5,412 nt of DNA from contig JAUQWL010000205.1 in NCBI GenBank assembly GCA_030835185.1, positions 1 through 5,412 of the forward strand, read 5' to 3'. The notes beneath the pieces were generated by a model, which was not told the DNA's origin, searched no databases, and saw nothing but the letters and a program-made list of their open reading frames with translations. The first letter of the stretch is position 1; the number at the start of each line of letters is the position of its first letter. Shown in pieces: positions 1 to 5,307 of the stretch. A program made the position numbers and the translations under genes. The DNA is from Solirubrobacterales bacterium (GTDB taxonomy: Bacteria; Actinomycetota; Thermoleophilia; Solirubrobacterales; 70-9).

Positions 1-594
1 TACGTCGAGTTCGTCGGCACCGGCATCGTCGCCACCGCGGTGATCTTCTCCTCGGCGCTGCCGGCCATGTTCGGCACCTTCGTAAAGCACCGTTTCCAGC
101 GTACTTACGACGCGATCCTTGCGGCGCCGGTAGACGTCGAAGAGCTTGTTACCGGCGAGATGCTGTGGATCGGGCTCAGGGCGGGTGTTTTCGGCTGCTT
201 CCCGCTGCTGGTGACGATGTTCTTCGGCCTCGATCCCGTGCCATCGATGCTGCTGGTGCCGTTCTACGCCTTCGTCACCGCCCTCGGCTTCGCCGCTTTC
301 GGGATCGCCATGGCCGCCACGGTCGCCAAGATCGACCAGTTCAACTACGTGACGACCTTGTTCATAACCCCCCTCTTCCTTGTGGCGGGAACCTTCTTCC
401 CGATCTCGGGCCTGCCCCACGGCCTACAGGTCGCGGCCCAGTTCAATCCCCTCTACCAGCTGGTCGAGCTGGTGCGCGATGCTTCCTTCGGGCTCAAGGC
501 GGTCGACCTGCTCAGGATCGCCGGCCTGATCGCCTTCTCTCTCGTCATGTGGCGGGTCGCCGTCCGGCGCATGGAGAAACGCCTGATCGACTGA
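1..594 (+). CDS. ABC-2 type transporter permease, NodJ-like (5' partial)
   Basis: This is the membrane permease of an ABC exporter of the ABC-2/NodJ (DrrB-like) type, which works with a separate ATPase in the cytoplasmic membrane. The reading frame is open from base 1, so the N-terminus lies outside the window; 197 residues are present, and a full-length member of about 260 would lack some 60-70. Family-like stretches are YVEFVGTGIVAT at the window start, FQRTYDAILAAPVDVEELVTGE (cytoplasmic segment before the second helix) and LFITPLFLVAGTFFPIS, the typical fourth-helix region, followed by LP and NPLYQLVELVR. About five hydrophobic segments are visible, and the C-terminus is basic (RRMEKRL), suggesting it is cytoplasmic. 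The ATPase gene is probably just upstream. Substrate cannot be told from sequence; NodJ homologues range from lipo-oligosaccharide to drug exporters. Confidence 0.88.
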   Translation, partial: YVEFVGTGIVATAVIFSSALPAMFGTFVKHRFQRTYDAILAAPVDVEELVTGEMLWIGLRAGVFGCFPLLVTMFFGLDPVPSMLLVPFYAFVTALGFAAFGIAMAATVAKIDQFNYVTTLFITPLFLVAGTFFPISGLPHGLQVAAQFNPLYQLVELVRDASFGLKAVDLLRIAGLIAFSLVMWRVAVRRMEKRLID

Positions 595-688
595 ACGAAG
601 CCGTAGAGCAACCGGGGTGTGGCGGGTCCGTAGCATGGGAAGTCGCCTCAGTCCGCTCCGTGTCGATCCAGGTCCGGGAAGAATTCAG
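595..688 (+). other. Intergenic gap between permease and prfC
   Basis: These 94 bases separate two genes on the same strand. I see no strong hairpin with a T-run and no convincing -35/-10 pair, so read-through from the transporter operon into prfC is possible. An in-frame GTG at 617 and ATG at 635 could extend prfC into this gap, but the added residues (rich in R, S, P and G) do not look like RF3. Confidence 0.5.
676..683 (+). promoter_or_regulatory. Ribosome binding site that sets the prfC start
   Basis: GGGAAGAA lies 5 nt upstream of the ATG at 689. It supports this start over the upstream in-frame GTG (617) and ATG (635), and gives a 529-aa protein, the same length as E. coli RF3. Confidence 0.6.
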
Positions 689-2278
689 ATGAGCCAGACA
701 ACAGCCGCCCCCGACATAACCCTCGAAGAAGCCGGTCGCCGCCGGACATTCGCGATCATTTCGCACCCTGACGCCGGCAAGACGACGACGACCGAGAAGA
801 TGCTGCTCTTCGGCAACGCCCTGGTCGAAGCCGGCGCCGTCGTTTCAAAGAAGGACCGTCGCTCCACCGCATCGGACTGGATGGAACTGGAGAAGCGACG
901 AGGCATCTCAGTGTCTTCGACGGTGCTCCGCTTCGAACATGACGACAAGGTGATCAACCTGCTGGACACGCCCGGACACAGCGACTTCAGCGAAGACACG
1001 CTCAGGGTGATGTCCGCGGTCGACGGGGCCGTAATCCTGATCGACGCCGCCAAGGGCATCGAGAGCCAGACTCTTCGGCTGTTCGAGGTGGCACGGAGTC
1101 GCGGCATCCCGCTGATCACCTTCATCAACAAGTGCGACCGGCCGGGTATCGAACCGCTCGAACTGCTCGATCACATCGAGAGCACGCTCGACCTGATGCC
1201 CACGGCGATGAGCTGGCCTGTCGGCGATCCGGGGAACCTCCTCGGTGTTGTCGACCGCCGCAGGCGGACGTTCCACCGCTTCGACCGGAGTCCCGGCGGC
1301 AGGTCGGCCCGGGGCGGCGAGATCCTGGCCCTGGACAACGCCTTCGATGCGCTCGATCCCGCCTGGACCCGGGCAATGGAAGAACTGTCGCTGCTGGACG
1401 AAGCCGGTCACGACTTTGATGTCGACGGAGTCGGCGCCGGCATCTCGACTCCGGTCTATTTCGGGTCGGCCCTGACCAACTTCGGCGTGGAGTTGCTGCT
1501 TGACGCCGTGATCGAGCTCTCCCCGGCACCGACGCCCCGTCCAGACCGCCGGGGCGAAGCCCGTGAGCTCGATGACGATTTTTCCGGCCTGGTCTTCAAG
1601 GTCCAGGCGAACATGGACCCCCGGCACCGGGACCGGAACGCCTTCATCCGGGTCTGCTCCGGCCGCTTCGAGCGCGGCATGAAGGTGGTCAACGCGCGAA
1701 CCGGAAAGCCGATCGCGCTCAACTACGCTTCCGAGACCTTCGGCCGGCAGCGCGAGACCCTCGACGAAGCCTTCCCCGGTGACGTGGTCGGCATAGTCAA
1801 CGCGGCCGACCTCCAGGTCGGGGACACCGTCTTCGAAGGCGAGCCGGTCCGCTTCCCCGAGCTTCCGACCCTCGCACCGGAACACTTCATCCAGATCCGC
1901 AACGCCGACGCCCGCCGTCACAAGCAGTTCAGCCGGGCGCTTTCCCAGCTTGCCGAAGAGGGCGTGATCCACGTCCTGACACGTGACGGTGGCCGGGATC
2001 CGATGCCGGTCCTGGGAGCCGTCGGACGACTCCAGTTCGACGTCGCGACGGAACGCATGTCGACAGAGTTCGGGATCGAAGTACTCTCGGACGAAACCAA
2101 CTGGAAACTGGCCCGCCGCACCGACGAAGCAGGTGCCGAGGAGATCAGAACGAGTGGGTTGGCCGAGGTGAGAACCCGGAGCGACGGCATGATCTTCGCC
2201 CTGTTCACCAGCCAGTTCCAGGTCGAACGGCTCGAGCGGGACAGGCCCGGTCTCAGGCTCGACCGGCTGGTCGGCTGA
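689..2278 (+). CDS. prfC: Peptide chain release factor 3 (RF3 GTPase)
   Basis: RF3 is a cytoplasmic translational GTPase that promotes recycling of RF1/RF2 from the ribosome after peptide release. The 529-residue product carries all GTPase motifs: P-loop SHPDAGKT (residues 25-32), a switch I region with RRGISVSS (70-77), DTPGH (93-97) and NKCD (147-150). SHPDAGKTT, together with SDWMELEKRRGISV and SEDTLR, is characteristic of RF3 rather than EF-G or EF-Tu. A beta-barrel domain II follows (about 290-385, including CSGRFERGMKVV), then the RF3 C-terminal domain (about 395-525) with HFIQIRN and GAVGRLQFDV. No frameshift or missing motif is seen. The start was chosen by the Shine-Dalgarno sequence and by family length. 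The 3' end overlaps the convergent DUF190 gene by 26 bp. The G4 motif reads NKCD where E. coli RF3 has NKLD, a tolerated position. Confidence 0.96.
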   Translation: MSQTTAAPDITLEEAGRRRTFAIISHPDAGKTTTTEKMLLFGNALVEAGAVVSKKDRRSTASDWMELEKRRGISVSSTVLRFEHDDKVINLLDTPGHSDFSEDTLRVMSAVDGAVILIDAAKGIESQTLRLFEVARSRGIPLITFINKCDRPGIEPLELLDHIESTLDLMPTAMSWPVGDPGNLLGVVDRRRRTFHRFDRSPGGRSARGGEILALDNAFDALDPAWTRAMEELSLLDEAGHDFDVDGVGAGISTPVYFGSALTNFGVELLLDAVIELSPAPTPRPDRRGEARELDDDFSGLVFKVQANMDPRHRDRNAFIRVCSGRFERGMKVVNARTGKPIALNYASETFGRQRETLDEAFPGDVVGIVNAADLQVGDTVFEGEPVRFPELPTLAPEHFIQIRNADARRHKQFSRALSQLAEEGVIHVLTRDGGRDPMPVLGAVGRLQFDVATERMSTEFGIEVLSDETNWKLARRTDEAGAEEIRTSGLAEVRTRSDGMIFALFTSQFQVERLERDRPGLRLDRLVG

Positions 2279-3287
2279 GCCGCTCGACCGGGGCGACGAC
2301 GACCAGTGCCCTGTTCCCGGTCACAGACTCGATCTCCTCGAGCCGGCGCCGGCAGGCGTCGGGCCGGTCGATGACCTCGGTGAGAACCGGGATCCGCCGT
2401 CGCAGGCTCCAGAACGACTCACCGTGAGGTGGTTGTTTGCCGCGGAACCCATAGAAACCCTGGAGTGCCGTGGCACCGGGAGCGCCCGCCCTCCGCAACA
2501 CGCGCAGGAGCAGCCCCTGCTGCCTGATCCCCTCGTACGCATCCAGACCGCCGGCATAGATGCTCAATCTGAGATTCCGCTCTGTGGAGGGGCCGTCACC
2601 CGGTGGCACCGGCCCCGCCCCGTTGATTTCGCCTCCCGCAAGCCGGACGTCGGAGGTTTCGAACATGGCGGTCGGCAGCAGGACACCGATCTCCTGCCGT
2701 GCACGGTCGATCGCCCCTGATCCGCCGACCGCCGAAAGCAGCATCGGCACCCTACGGTTGGCAGAGAAGAAGCCGGCCCGATGCCTGGCCCCGTCCGCAA
2801 GCCCGTCGATGCCGAGAAGGACGATCGCCGCGTCGGCACCATGTTTGTGGAGCACCGCGACCGAAGCGGCATAGGCGCTGGAGCGTCCCACTCGTGCATG
2901 ACGGTCGAGCCAGACCGTCAGCCGACGCCGGGAGTCCACGCCGGGCAGCGCTTCCGCACCGGGACCTCGTCCGTTGCCGGCGAGCATGACCGGCTCCAGG
3001 GTGAGCAGGCCCTCATCCAGCAACTCCGCCACCTCGGTGGCGACGGAGGCGATCGTCGCGGGCGAATCGACGGCAACGGCAACCATCGGCAGGTCCTCGG
3101 ACAGCGTCAGCCCGCTCGATGTCCGGAAGCCCTGCCGGGGTCCGAAGCCCTCTCCGCCCCTCAGCACGACGGCGGCGCCGACGCCGTAGGAGGCGAAGAC
3201 GCGCATCAGGGCCTCCGCGAGCGACCGCCCGCCGCTTCGCCCCCGCTCGCCGAAGAACACCGACAGCCTCGATCCGGCCCCGTTCAC
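2253..3287 (-). CDS. Triple-DUF190 (PII-like fold) protein, crcB-linked
   Basis: This 344-residue protein is made of three tandem DUF190 (COG1993) domains, at about residues 8-102, 122-216 and 239-335. Copy 1 is the most canonical: LSVFFGERGRSGGRSLAEAL, VVLRGGEGFG (41-49), LSEDLPMVAVAVDS and a closing GLLTLEPVML. Copies 2 and 3 keep the layout (AIVLLGIDGL, VPMLLSAVG; TALQGFYGF, IPVLTEVID) but have lost the SEDLP acidic pair, copy 2 being most diverged. Usual members have one domain of about 100-120 aa. Known structures place the family in the GlnB-like superfamily, and its genes often neighbour crcB; the biochemical role is unknown. No signal peptide or membrane segment, so probably cytosolic. 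The GTG start overlaps the crcB2 stop (GTGA), indicating translational coupling, with GGTGG about 6 nt upstream. A sensing or modulating role in fluoride export is inference only. Confidence 0.87.
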   Translation of the reverse strand: MNGAGSRLSVFFGERGRSGGRSLAEALMRVFASYGVGAAVVLRGGEGFGPRQGFRTSSGLTLSEDLPMVAVAVDSPATIASVATEVAELLDEGLLTLEPVMLAGNGRGPGAEALPGVDSRRRLTVWLDRHARVGRSSAYAASVAVLHKHGADAAIVLLGIDGLADGARHRAGFFSANRRVPMLLSAVGGSGAIDRARQEIGVLLPTAMFETSDVRLAGGEINGAGPVPPGDGPSTERNLRLSIYAGGLDAYEGIRQQGLLLRVLRRAGAPGATALQGFYGFRGKQPPHGESFWSLRRRIPVLTEVIDRPDACRRRLEEIESVTGNRALVVVAPVERLSRPAGRA

Positions 3288-3649
3288 AGAAGACCACCGA
3301 TCAGCCTGCCGAGCCAGATCGCGGCGATCCCGGCCACGAGGCTGAAGACGATGTTCACTGCCGCCACGCGGAGCAGGCCGTCTTCAGCAAGACGGTGCGT
3401 TTCGAATATCCAGGTGCTGAACGTCGTGAAACCTCCGAGCGCACCGAGGGCGCAGATCCGCAGGAGGTCCGCTGACGCTCCGGCGCCGACGAGAATCCCC
3501 AGGATCAGGGTCCCGATCACGTTGACCGCGAATGTGCCGACCGGGAAAGCCGTGTCGGCCCGCCCGCTGACCGCCCCGTCGAGCAGGAATCGACAGACCG
3601 CTCCCAGGCCGCCGAGTACGGCAATCCCCGCGTAGAGGGAGAAGTTCAC
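3284..3649 (-). CDS. crcB: Fluoride channel Fluc/CrcB, second subunit
   Basis: This 121-residue, four-helix membrane protein belongs to the CrcB/Fluc family of fluoride-selective export channels. Family signatures: GGLGAVCRFLLD in helix 1 (13-24), FPVGTFAVNVIGT in helix 2 (35-47, with the pore-lining Asn43) and GALGGFTTFSTWIFE (69-83), the helix-3 break with the TTFS motif. The second position of the usual Phe pair (F-S-T-F) is Trp80. The termini carry few charges, while loops 1 and 3 hold Arg30, His85 and Arg86; this bias suggests N-out/C-out, opposite to the upstream crcB copy, and hence an antiparallel heterodimer. The GTG start at 3649 overlaps the upstream stop (GTGA), with GAGG about 8 nt before it. 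The frame stays open further upstream, but that extension is the arginine-rich shadow of copy 1. Confidence 0.94.
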   Translation of the reverse strand: MNFSLYAGIAVLGGLGAVCRFLLDGAVSGRADTAFPVGTFAVNVIGTLILGILVGAGASADLLRICALGALGGFTTFSTWIFETHRLAEDGLLRVAAVNIVFSLVAGIAAIWLGRLIGGLL

Positions 3650-4053
3650 CGGCTCAACCTCGCCCGCCGTACCAGGCCGCTGCTGAACGCGACCGCAACA
3701 AGACCCGCAGCTACGCTGCCGGCGGCGTAGACGAGGGCGAGCCCGTAATGACCGACCTCGATCATGTCGAGGAGTTCGAGCTGCATGGCCGAGAACGTCG
3801 TGAGTGCGCCGCAGAATCCGGTGCCGATGAACGGCCTGCCGTACTCGGAGACCGAGAGTCGCTCGCGCATCCGGGTCACGAAGTAGCCCAGCAGCAGAAC
3901 TCCGAGCACATTGACCGTGAAGGTGGCCCATGGCCACGCGCCGGGATCGACGTCCCACGACTCGGAGAGCATGCCGCGGATCAGTGCCCCGATCATCCCT
4001 CCGACGAAGATCGCAGCGATCTCTCGGGAGTCGGACCGCATCCATCGCAGCAT
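3646..4053 (-). CDS. crcB: Fluoride channel Fluc/CrcB, first subunit
   Basis: First gene of the leftward operon; 135 residues with four predicted helices. CrcB motifs: GGMIGALIRGML (18-29), PWATFTVNVLGV with conserved Asn48 (41-52), and GTGFCGALTTFSAMQLE (77-93). The F-S-T-F Phe-box motif reads F-S-A-M, so Phe87 is kept and Met90 replaces the second Phe. Charge pattern: basic N-terminus (R3, R6, R10), basic loop 2 (TRMRER, 60-65), basic C-terminus (VRRARLSR), while loops 1 and 3 are acidic; by the positive-inside rule this is N-in/C-in. Fluc channels are dual-topology antiparallel dimers, and paired genes with opposed bias are known to make heterodimers. The start is ATG at 4053, with only a weak GGAA upstream; an in-frame ATG four codons on is a possible alternative. 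No fluoride-riboswitch consensus was recognised upstream. Confidence 0.94.
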   Translation of the reverse strand: MLRWMRSDSREIAAIFVGGMIGALIRGMLSESWDVDPGAWPWATFTVNVLGVLLLGYFVTRMRERLSVSEYGRPFIGTGFCGALTTFSAMQLELLDMIEVGHYGLALVYAAGSVAAGLVAVAFSSGLVRRARLSR

Positions 4054-4100
4054 ATTCCGTAACCCGCAGGAACCCCCCCGTCCTTCGCGTCTACGCTCAC

Positions 4101-4190
4101 CGGCCCTTGCCGGCCCCTCGCCGGTCCCTCGCCAGCCCTCGCCGGTCTCTCGCCAGCCCTCGCCCGGGACCGCTCGGGACCGCTCGGGAA
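4101..4190. repeat. GC-rich short tandem repeats in the divergent intergenic region
   Basis: A roughly 10-11-bp, C/G-rich motif (CGG/CAG-YCCTCGC type) is reiterated from 4101. The clearest part is a 21-bp unit at 4122-4142 repeated at 4143-4163 with one mismatch. It runs into three decamers at 4161-4190 (CGCCCGGGAC, CGCTCGGGAC, CGCTCGGGAA). The array would lie in the 5' leader or promoter region of the leftward crcB operon. It has no sustained reading frame with family character. Its function is unknown; replication slippage is a simple explanation. Confidence 0.75.
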
Positions 4191-4223
4191 GCCGGGTCGA
4201 GCCTGTGGAAACCTGTTTGTGTG

Positions 4224-4240
4224 CATTTGATTAGCAAATG
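4224..4240. promoter_or_regulatory. AT-rich perfect inverted repeat, possible operator
   Basis: CATTTG-ATTAG-CAAATG is a perfect 6-bp inverted repeat with a 5-nt spacer, inside the most AT-rich stretch of the divergent intergenic region (about 4210-4250). It ends three bases before a TANNNT hexamer (TATGGT, 4244-4249) that could be the -10 box for the riboswitch transcript, so a bound protein would cover the promoter. It could equally be a small hairpin. No particular regulator is implied. Confidence 0.4.
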
Positions 4241-4243
4241 GTC

Positions 4244-4249
4244 TATGGT
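4244..4249 (+). promoter_or_regulatory. Candidate -10 box for the riboswitch transcript
   Basis: TATGGT fits the TANNNT form of actinobacterial -10 boxes and lies about 20-25 nt before the riboswitch begins, a sensible place for a transcription start. No good TTGACA-like -35 is found 16-19 nt upstream, so this is tentative. Confidence 0.25.
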
Positions 4250-4267
4250 TGCCCCTGTTCGACAACC

Positions 4268-4396
4268 GATACGCCAAGTTTCCGCAGCCTTCGGGTTCGG
4301 AAAACGGGGGAACCAGGTTTTTGGGGCGAACCCACCGATCGAGGTGGGAGCGCAAGCTCTTTGAGCGCCAGCCCGTCAGCTAACCCCGTAGGCAGA
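4268..4396 (+). ncRNA. c-di-AMP riboswitch (ydaO/yuaA class)
   Basis: This cis-regulatory RNA would sense cyclic di-AMP and control the downstream cell-wall enzyme; ydaO riboswitches ahead of wall hydrolases are established in Actinobacteria and usually switch expression off on ligand binding. Conserved blocks appear in the right order: ACGGGGGAACC (4304-4314), TTGGGGCGAA (4321-4330), and the diagnostic 3' block AGCCCGTCAGCTAACC followed by CGTAGGC (4370-4393). Supporting helices are TTTCCG/CGGAAA (4279-4284 with 4298-4303), CCCACC/GGTGGG (4331-4336 with 4343-4348), and GAGC-GCAA-GCTC (4348-4359). The closing P1 looks short (GCC 4273-4275 with GGC 4391-4393). No terminator with a U-run separates it from the gene, and the Shine-Dalgarno starts five bases after P1, so control of translation is likely. 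Ends are approximate. Confidence 0.92.
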
Positions 4397-4397
4397 C

Positions 4398-4403
4398 AAG
4401 GAG
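4398..4403 (+). promoter_or_regulatory. Ribosome binding site adjoining the riboswitch
   Basis: AAGGAG lies 11 nt before the ATG at 4415, a slightly long spacing, and begins five bases after the riboswitch's 3' P1 strand. ACCGA (4265-4269) can pair with TCGGT (4405-4409); with P1 this would hold the site inside an internal loop. That pairing is short and speculative. Confidence 0.6.
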
Positions 4404-4414
4404 TTCGGTAGCAA

Positions 4415-5002
4415 ATGAGTGACCACATGCCGTTTAGCGCGGCGCAGTTCCCAAGAATCGGCGTCGCCACGGTGGCCGCCATTGCCTTTACGTTCTTCGC
4501 CCTGCTCGGAATGAGTAAGGCAGAACAGGCCGACGCCTGTGCTTCCAGCGCCAGCGGCGGCCTGAACCTCTCGAGCGGCAAGTGCAAGCCCTTCAAGAAG
4601 GCCCGGCTGGTACGCGGGAAAGCGATCGCCCCTGCAACCGCTCCGGCCCGGGTCAAGCGGGTCATCGCCTGGGCCAACCGGATTCGCAACAAGCCCTACA
4701 TCTACGGCGGCGGCCACGCCAGCTTCGACTCCCGAGGTTACGACTGCTCCGGGGCCGTCAGCTACGCGCTGCGCGGCGGCAGGTTCGTCAGCAGCCCGAT
4801 GGCCTCGACCGGTTACATGCGATGGGAGCGCCGCGGCGCCGGCAAATGGATCACCGTCTACTCCAATCCCGGCCACGCCTACATGGTCGTCGCCGGACTT
4901 CGGTTCGACACCTCGATGACGCCGGGCGACGGCCCCGGCTGGAGCAAGAGCATGCGCTCGACCTCGGGCAGTTACTCGGCCCGGCATCCCGCCCGCTTCT
5001 AA
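4415..5002 (+). CDS. Secreted NlpC/P60-like (C40) peptidoglycan hydrolase family protein
   Basis: A 195-residue protein with an N-terminal hydrophobic segment (about 15-33) preceded by few charges, then SKAEQADAC, so it is probably exported; ADA before Cys42 could be a signal peptidase I site, and no proper lipobox is present. A short linker follows, with Cys42 and Cys57 possibly forming a disulfide, then an NlpC/P60-like domain from about 79. NKPYIYGGGH (92-101) and GYDCSGAVSYAL (108-119) match the family, with Cys111 the nucleophile; NPGHAYMVV (151-159) supplies the catalytic His154. The usual third polar residue is not obvious; His191 near the C-terminus is one candidate. Typical members cleave D-Glu/mDAP-type peptide bonds in peptidoglycan stems; substrate here is inferred. 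The gene stands alone under the c-di-AMP riboswitch, and a strong hairpin follows. Confidence 0.85.
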   Translation: MSDHMPFSAAQFPRIGVATVAAIAFTFFALLGMSKAEQADACASSASGGLNLSSGKCKPFKKARLVRGKAIAPATAPARVKRVIAWANRIRNKPYIYGGGHASFDSRGYDCSGAVSYALRGGRFVSSPMASTGYMRWERRGAGKWITVYSNPGHAYMVVAGLRFDTSMTPGDGPGWSKSMRSTSGSYSARHPARF

Positions 5003-5027
5003 AAGCCTCGACCCTCCCTCCAGTCCC

Positions 5028-5058
5028 GACGCGCTCCGGCTCCTCTCCGGGGCGCGTC
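5028..5058 (+). terminator. Strong hairpin after the NlpC/P60 gene
   Basis: GACGCGCTCCGG (5028-5039) pairs with CCGGGGCGCGTC (5047-5058): 12 continuous pairs, one of them G-U, around a 7-nt loop, starting 25 nt after the stop codon. No T-run follows (GTGGTTCG), so it is either a U-poor terminator of the kind proposed in GC-rich actinobacteria or a 3'-end stabilising stem. Confidence 0.6.
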
Positions 5059-5293
5059 GTGGTTCGCCCGGCACCGGCGGCGTCCGGCAACAGGCCCCTC
5101 GACGTTGCGATCCCGGCCCGGGCGGCCCCTTGAGATCCGGATCGGCTCCGATGCCAGATGGATCTCCACCGCGGCGGCGCTGCTGAGCGCTTCAACCACC
5201 GAGGCCCGCCTTGACACGGGATTCCAGTAGCGCGTGTCGGGTGTGAAAGAGTTCCGGTCGACTTGTCAACCCCGAAATCGATCCGAAGGACAC
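5059..5293. other. Non-coding stretch ahead of the membrane protein gene
   Basis: With the hairpin before it, this fills a 305-bp gap. I see no recognisable protein or RNA family in it. It holds a 10-bp palindrome GATCCGGATC (5134-5143), a small stem ATCGG/CCGAT (5141-5152), and two oppositely oriented TTGACA hexamers (5211-5216 on +, 5264-5269 on -). The forward TTGACA resembles a -35 box, but no TANNNT box lies at the right spacing. The promoter of the downstream gene is probably here. Confidence 0.4.
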
Positions 5294-5307
5294 GAGGACG
5301 CCGGCAG

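Noticed and set aside
617..688. Upstream start for prfC
   Set aside because: It adds 24 residues unlike RF3; the ATG at 689 has a ribosome site and gives the family length.
908..1972. Long open frame of 354 codons on the minus strand opposite prfC
   Set aside because: It is the antisense shadow of a clear, full-length RF3 gene in GC-rich DNA; its product resembles no family and it has no convincing ribosome site.
2260..2273. Terminator hairpin between prfC and the DUF190 gene
   Set aside because: The stem is only 5-6 bp, lies within coding sequence and has no T-run on either side.
2781..3635. Long plus-strand open frame opposite the DUF190 and crcB2 genes
   Set aside because: The composition is low-complexity R/P/A-rich and it is antisense to recognised domains.
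3650..4045. N-terminal extension of crcB2 in its own frame
   Set aside because: The extension is an arginine-rich out-of-frame reading of crcB1; the GTG at 3649 gives a normal 121-aa CrcB.
4101..4190. CRISPR-like array
   Set aside because: Units are 10-21 bp and directly abutting with no unique spacers.
4054..4220. Fluoride (crcB-motif) riboswitch upstream of the crcB operon
   Set aside because: I read the minus strand for the conserved crcB-motif blocks and did not find them; the stretch is mostly short tandem repeats. A covariance-model search would settle it.
4999..5217. Small minus-strand frame of 72 codons downstream of the NlpC/P60 gene
   Set aside because: It overlaps the hairpin, is rich in Arg/Gly, and shows no family resemblance.
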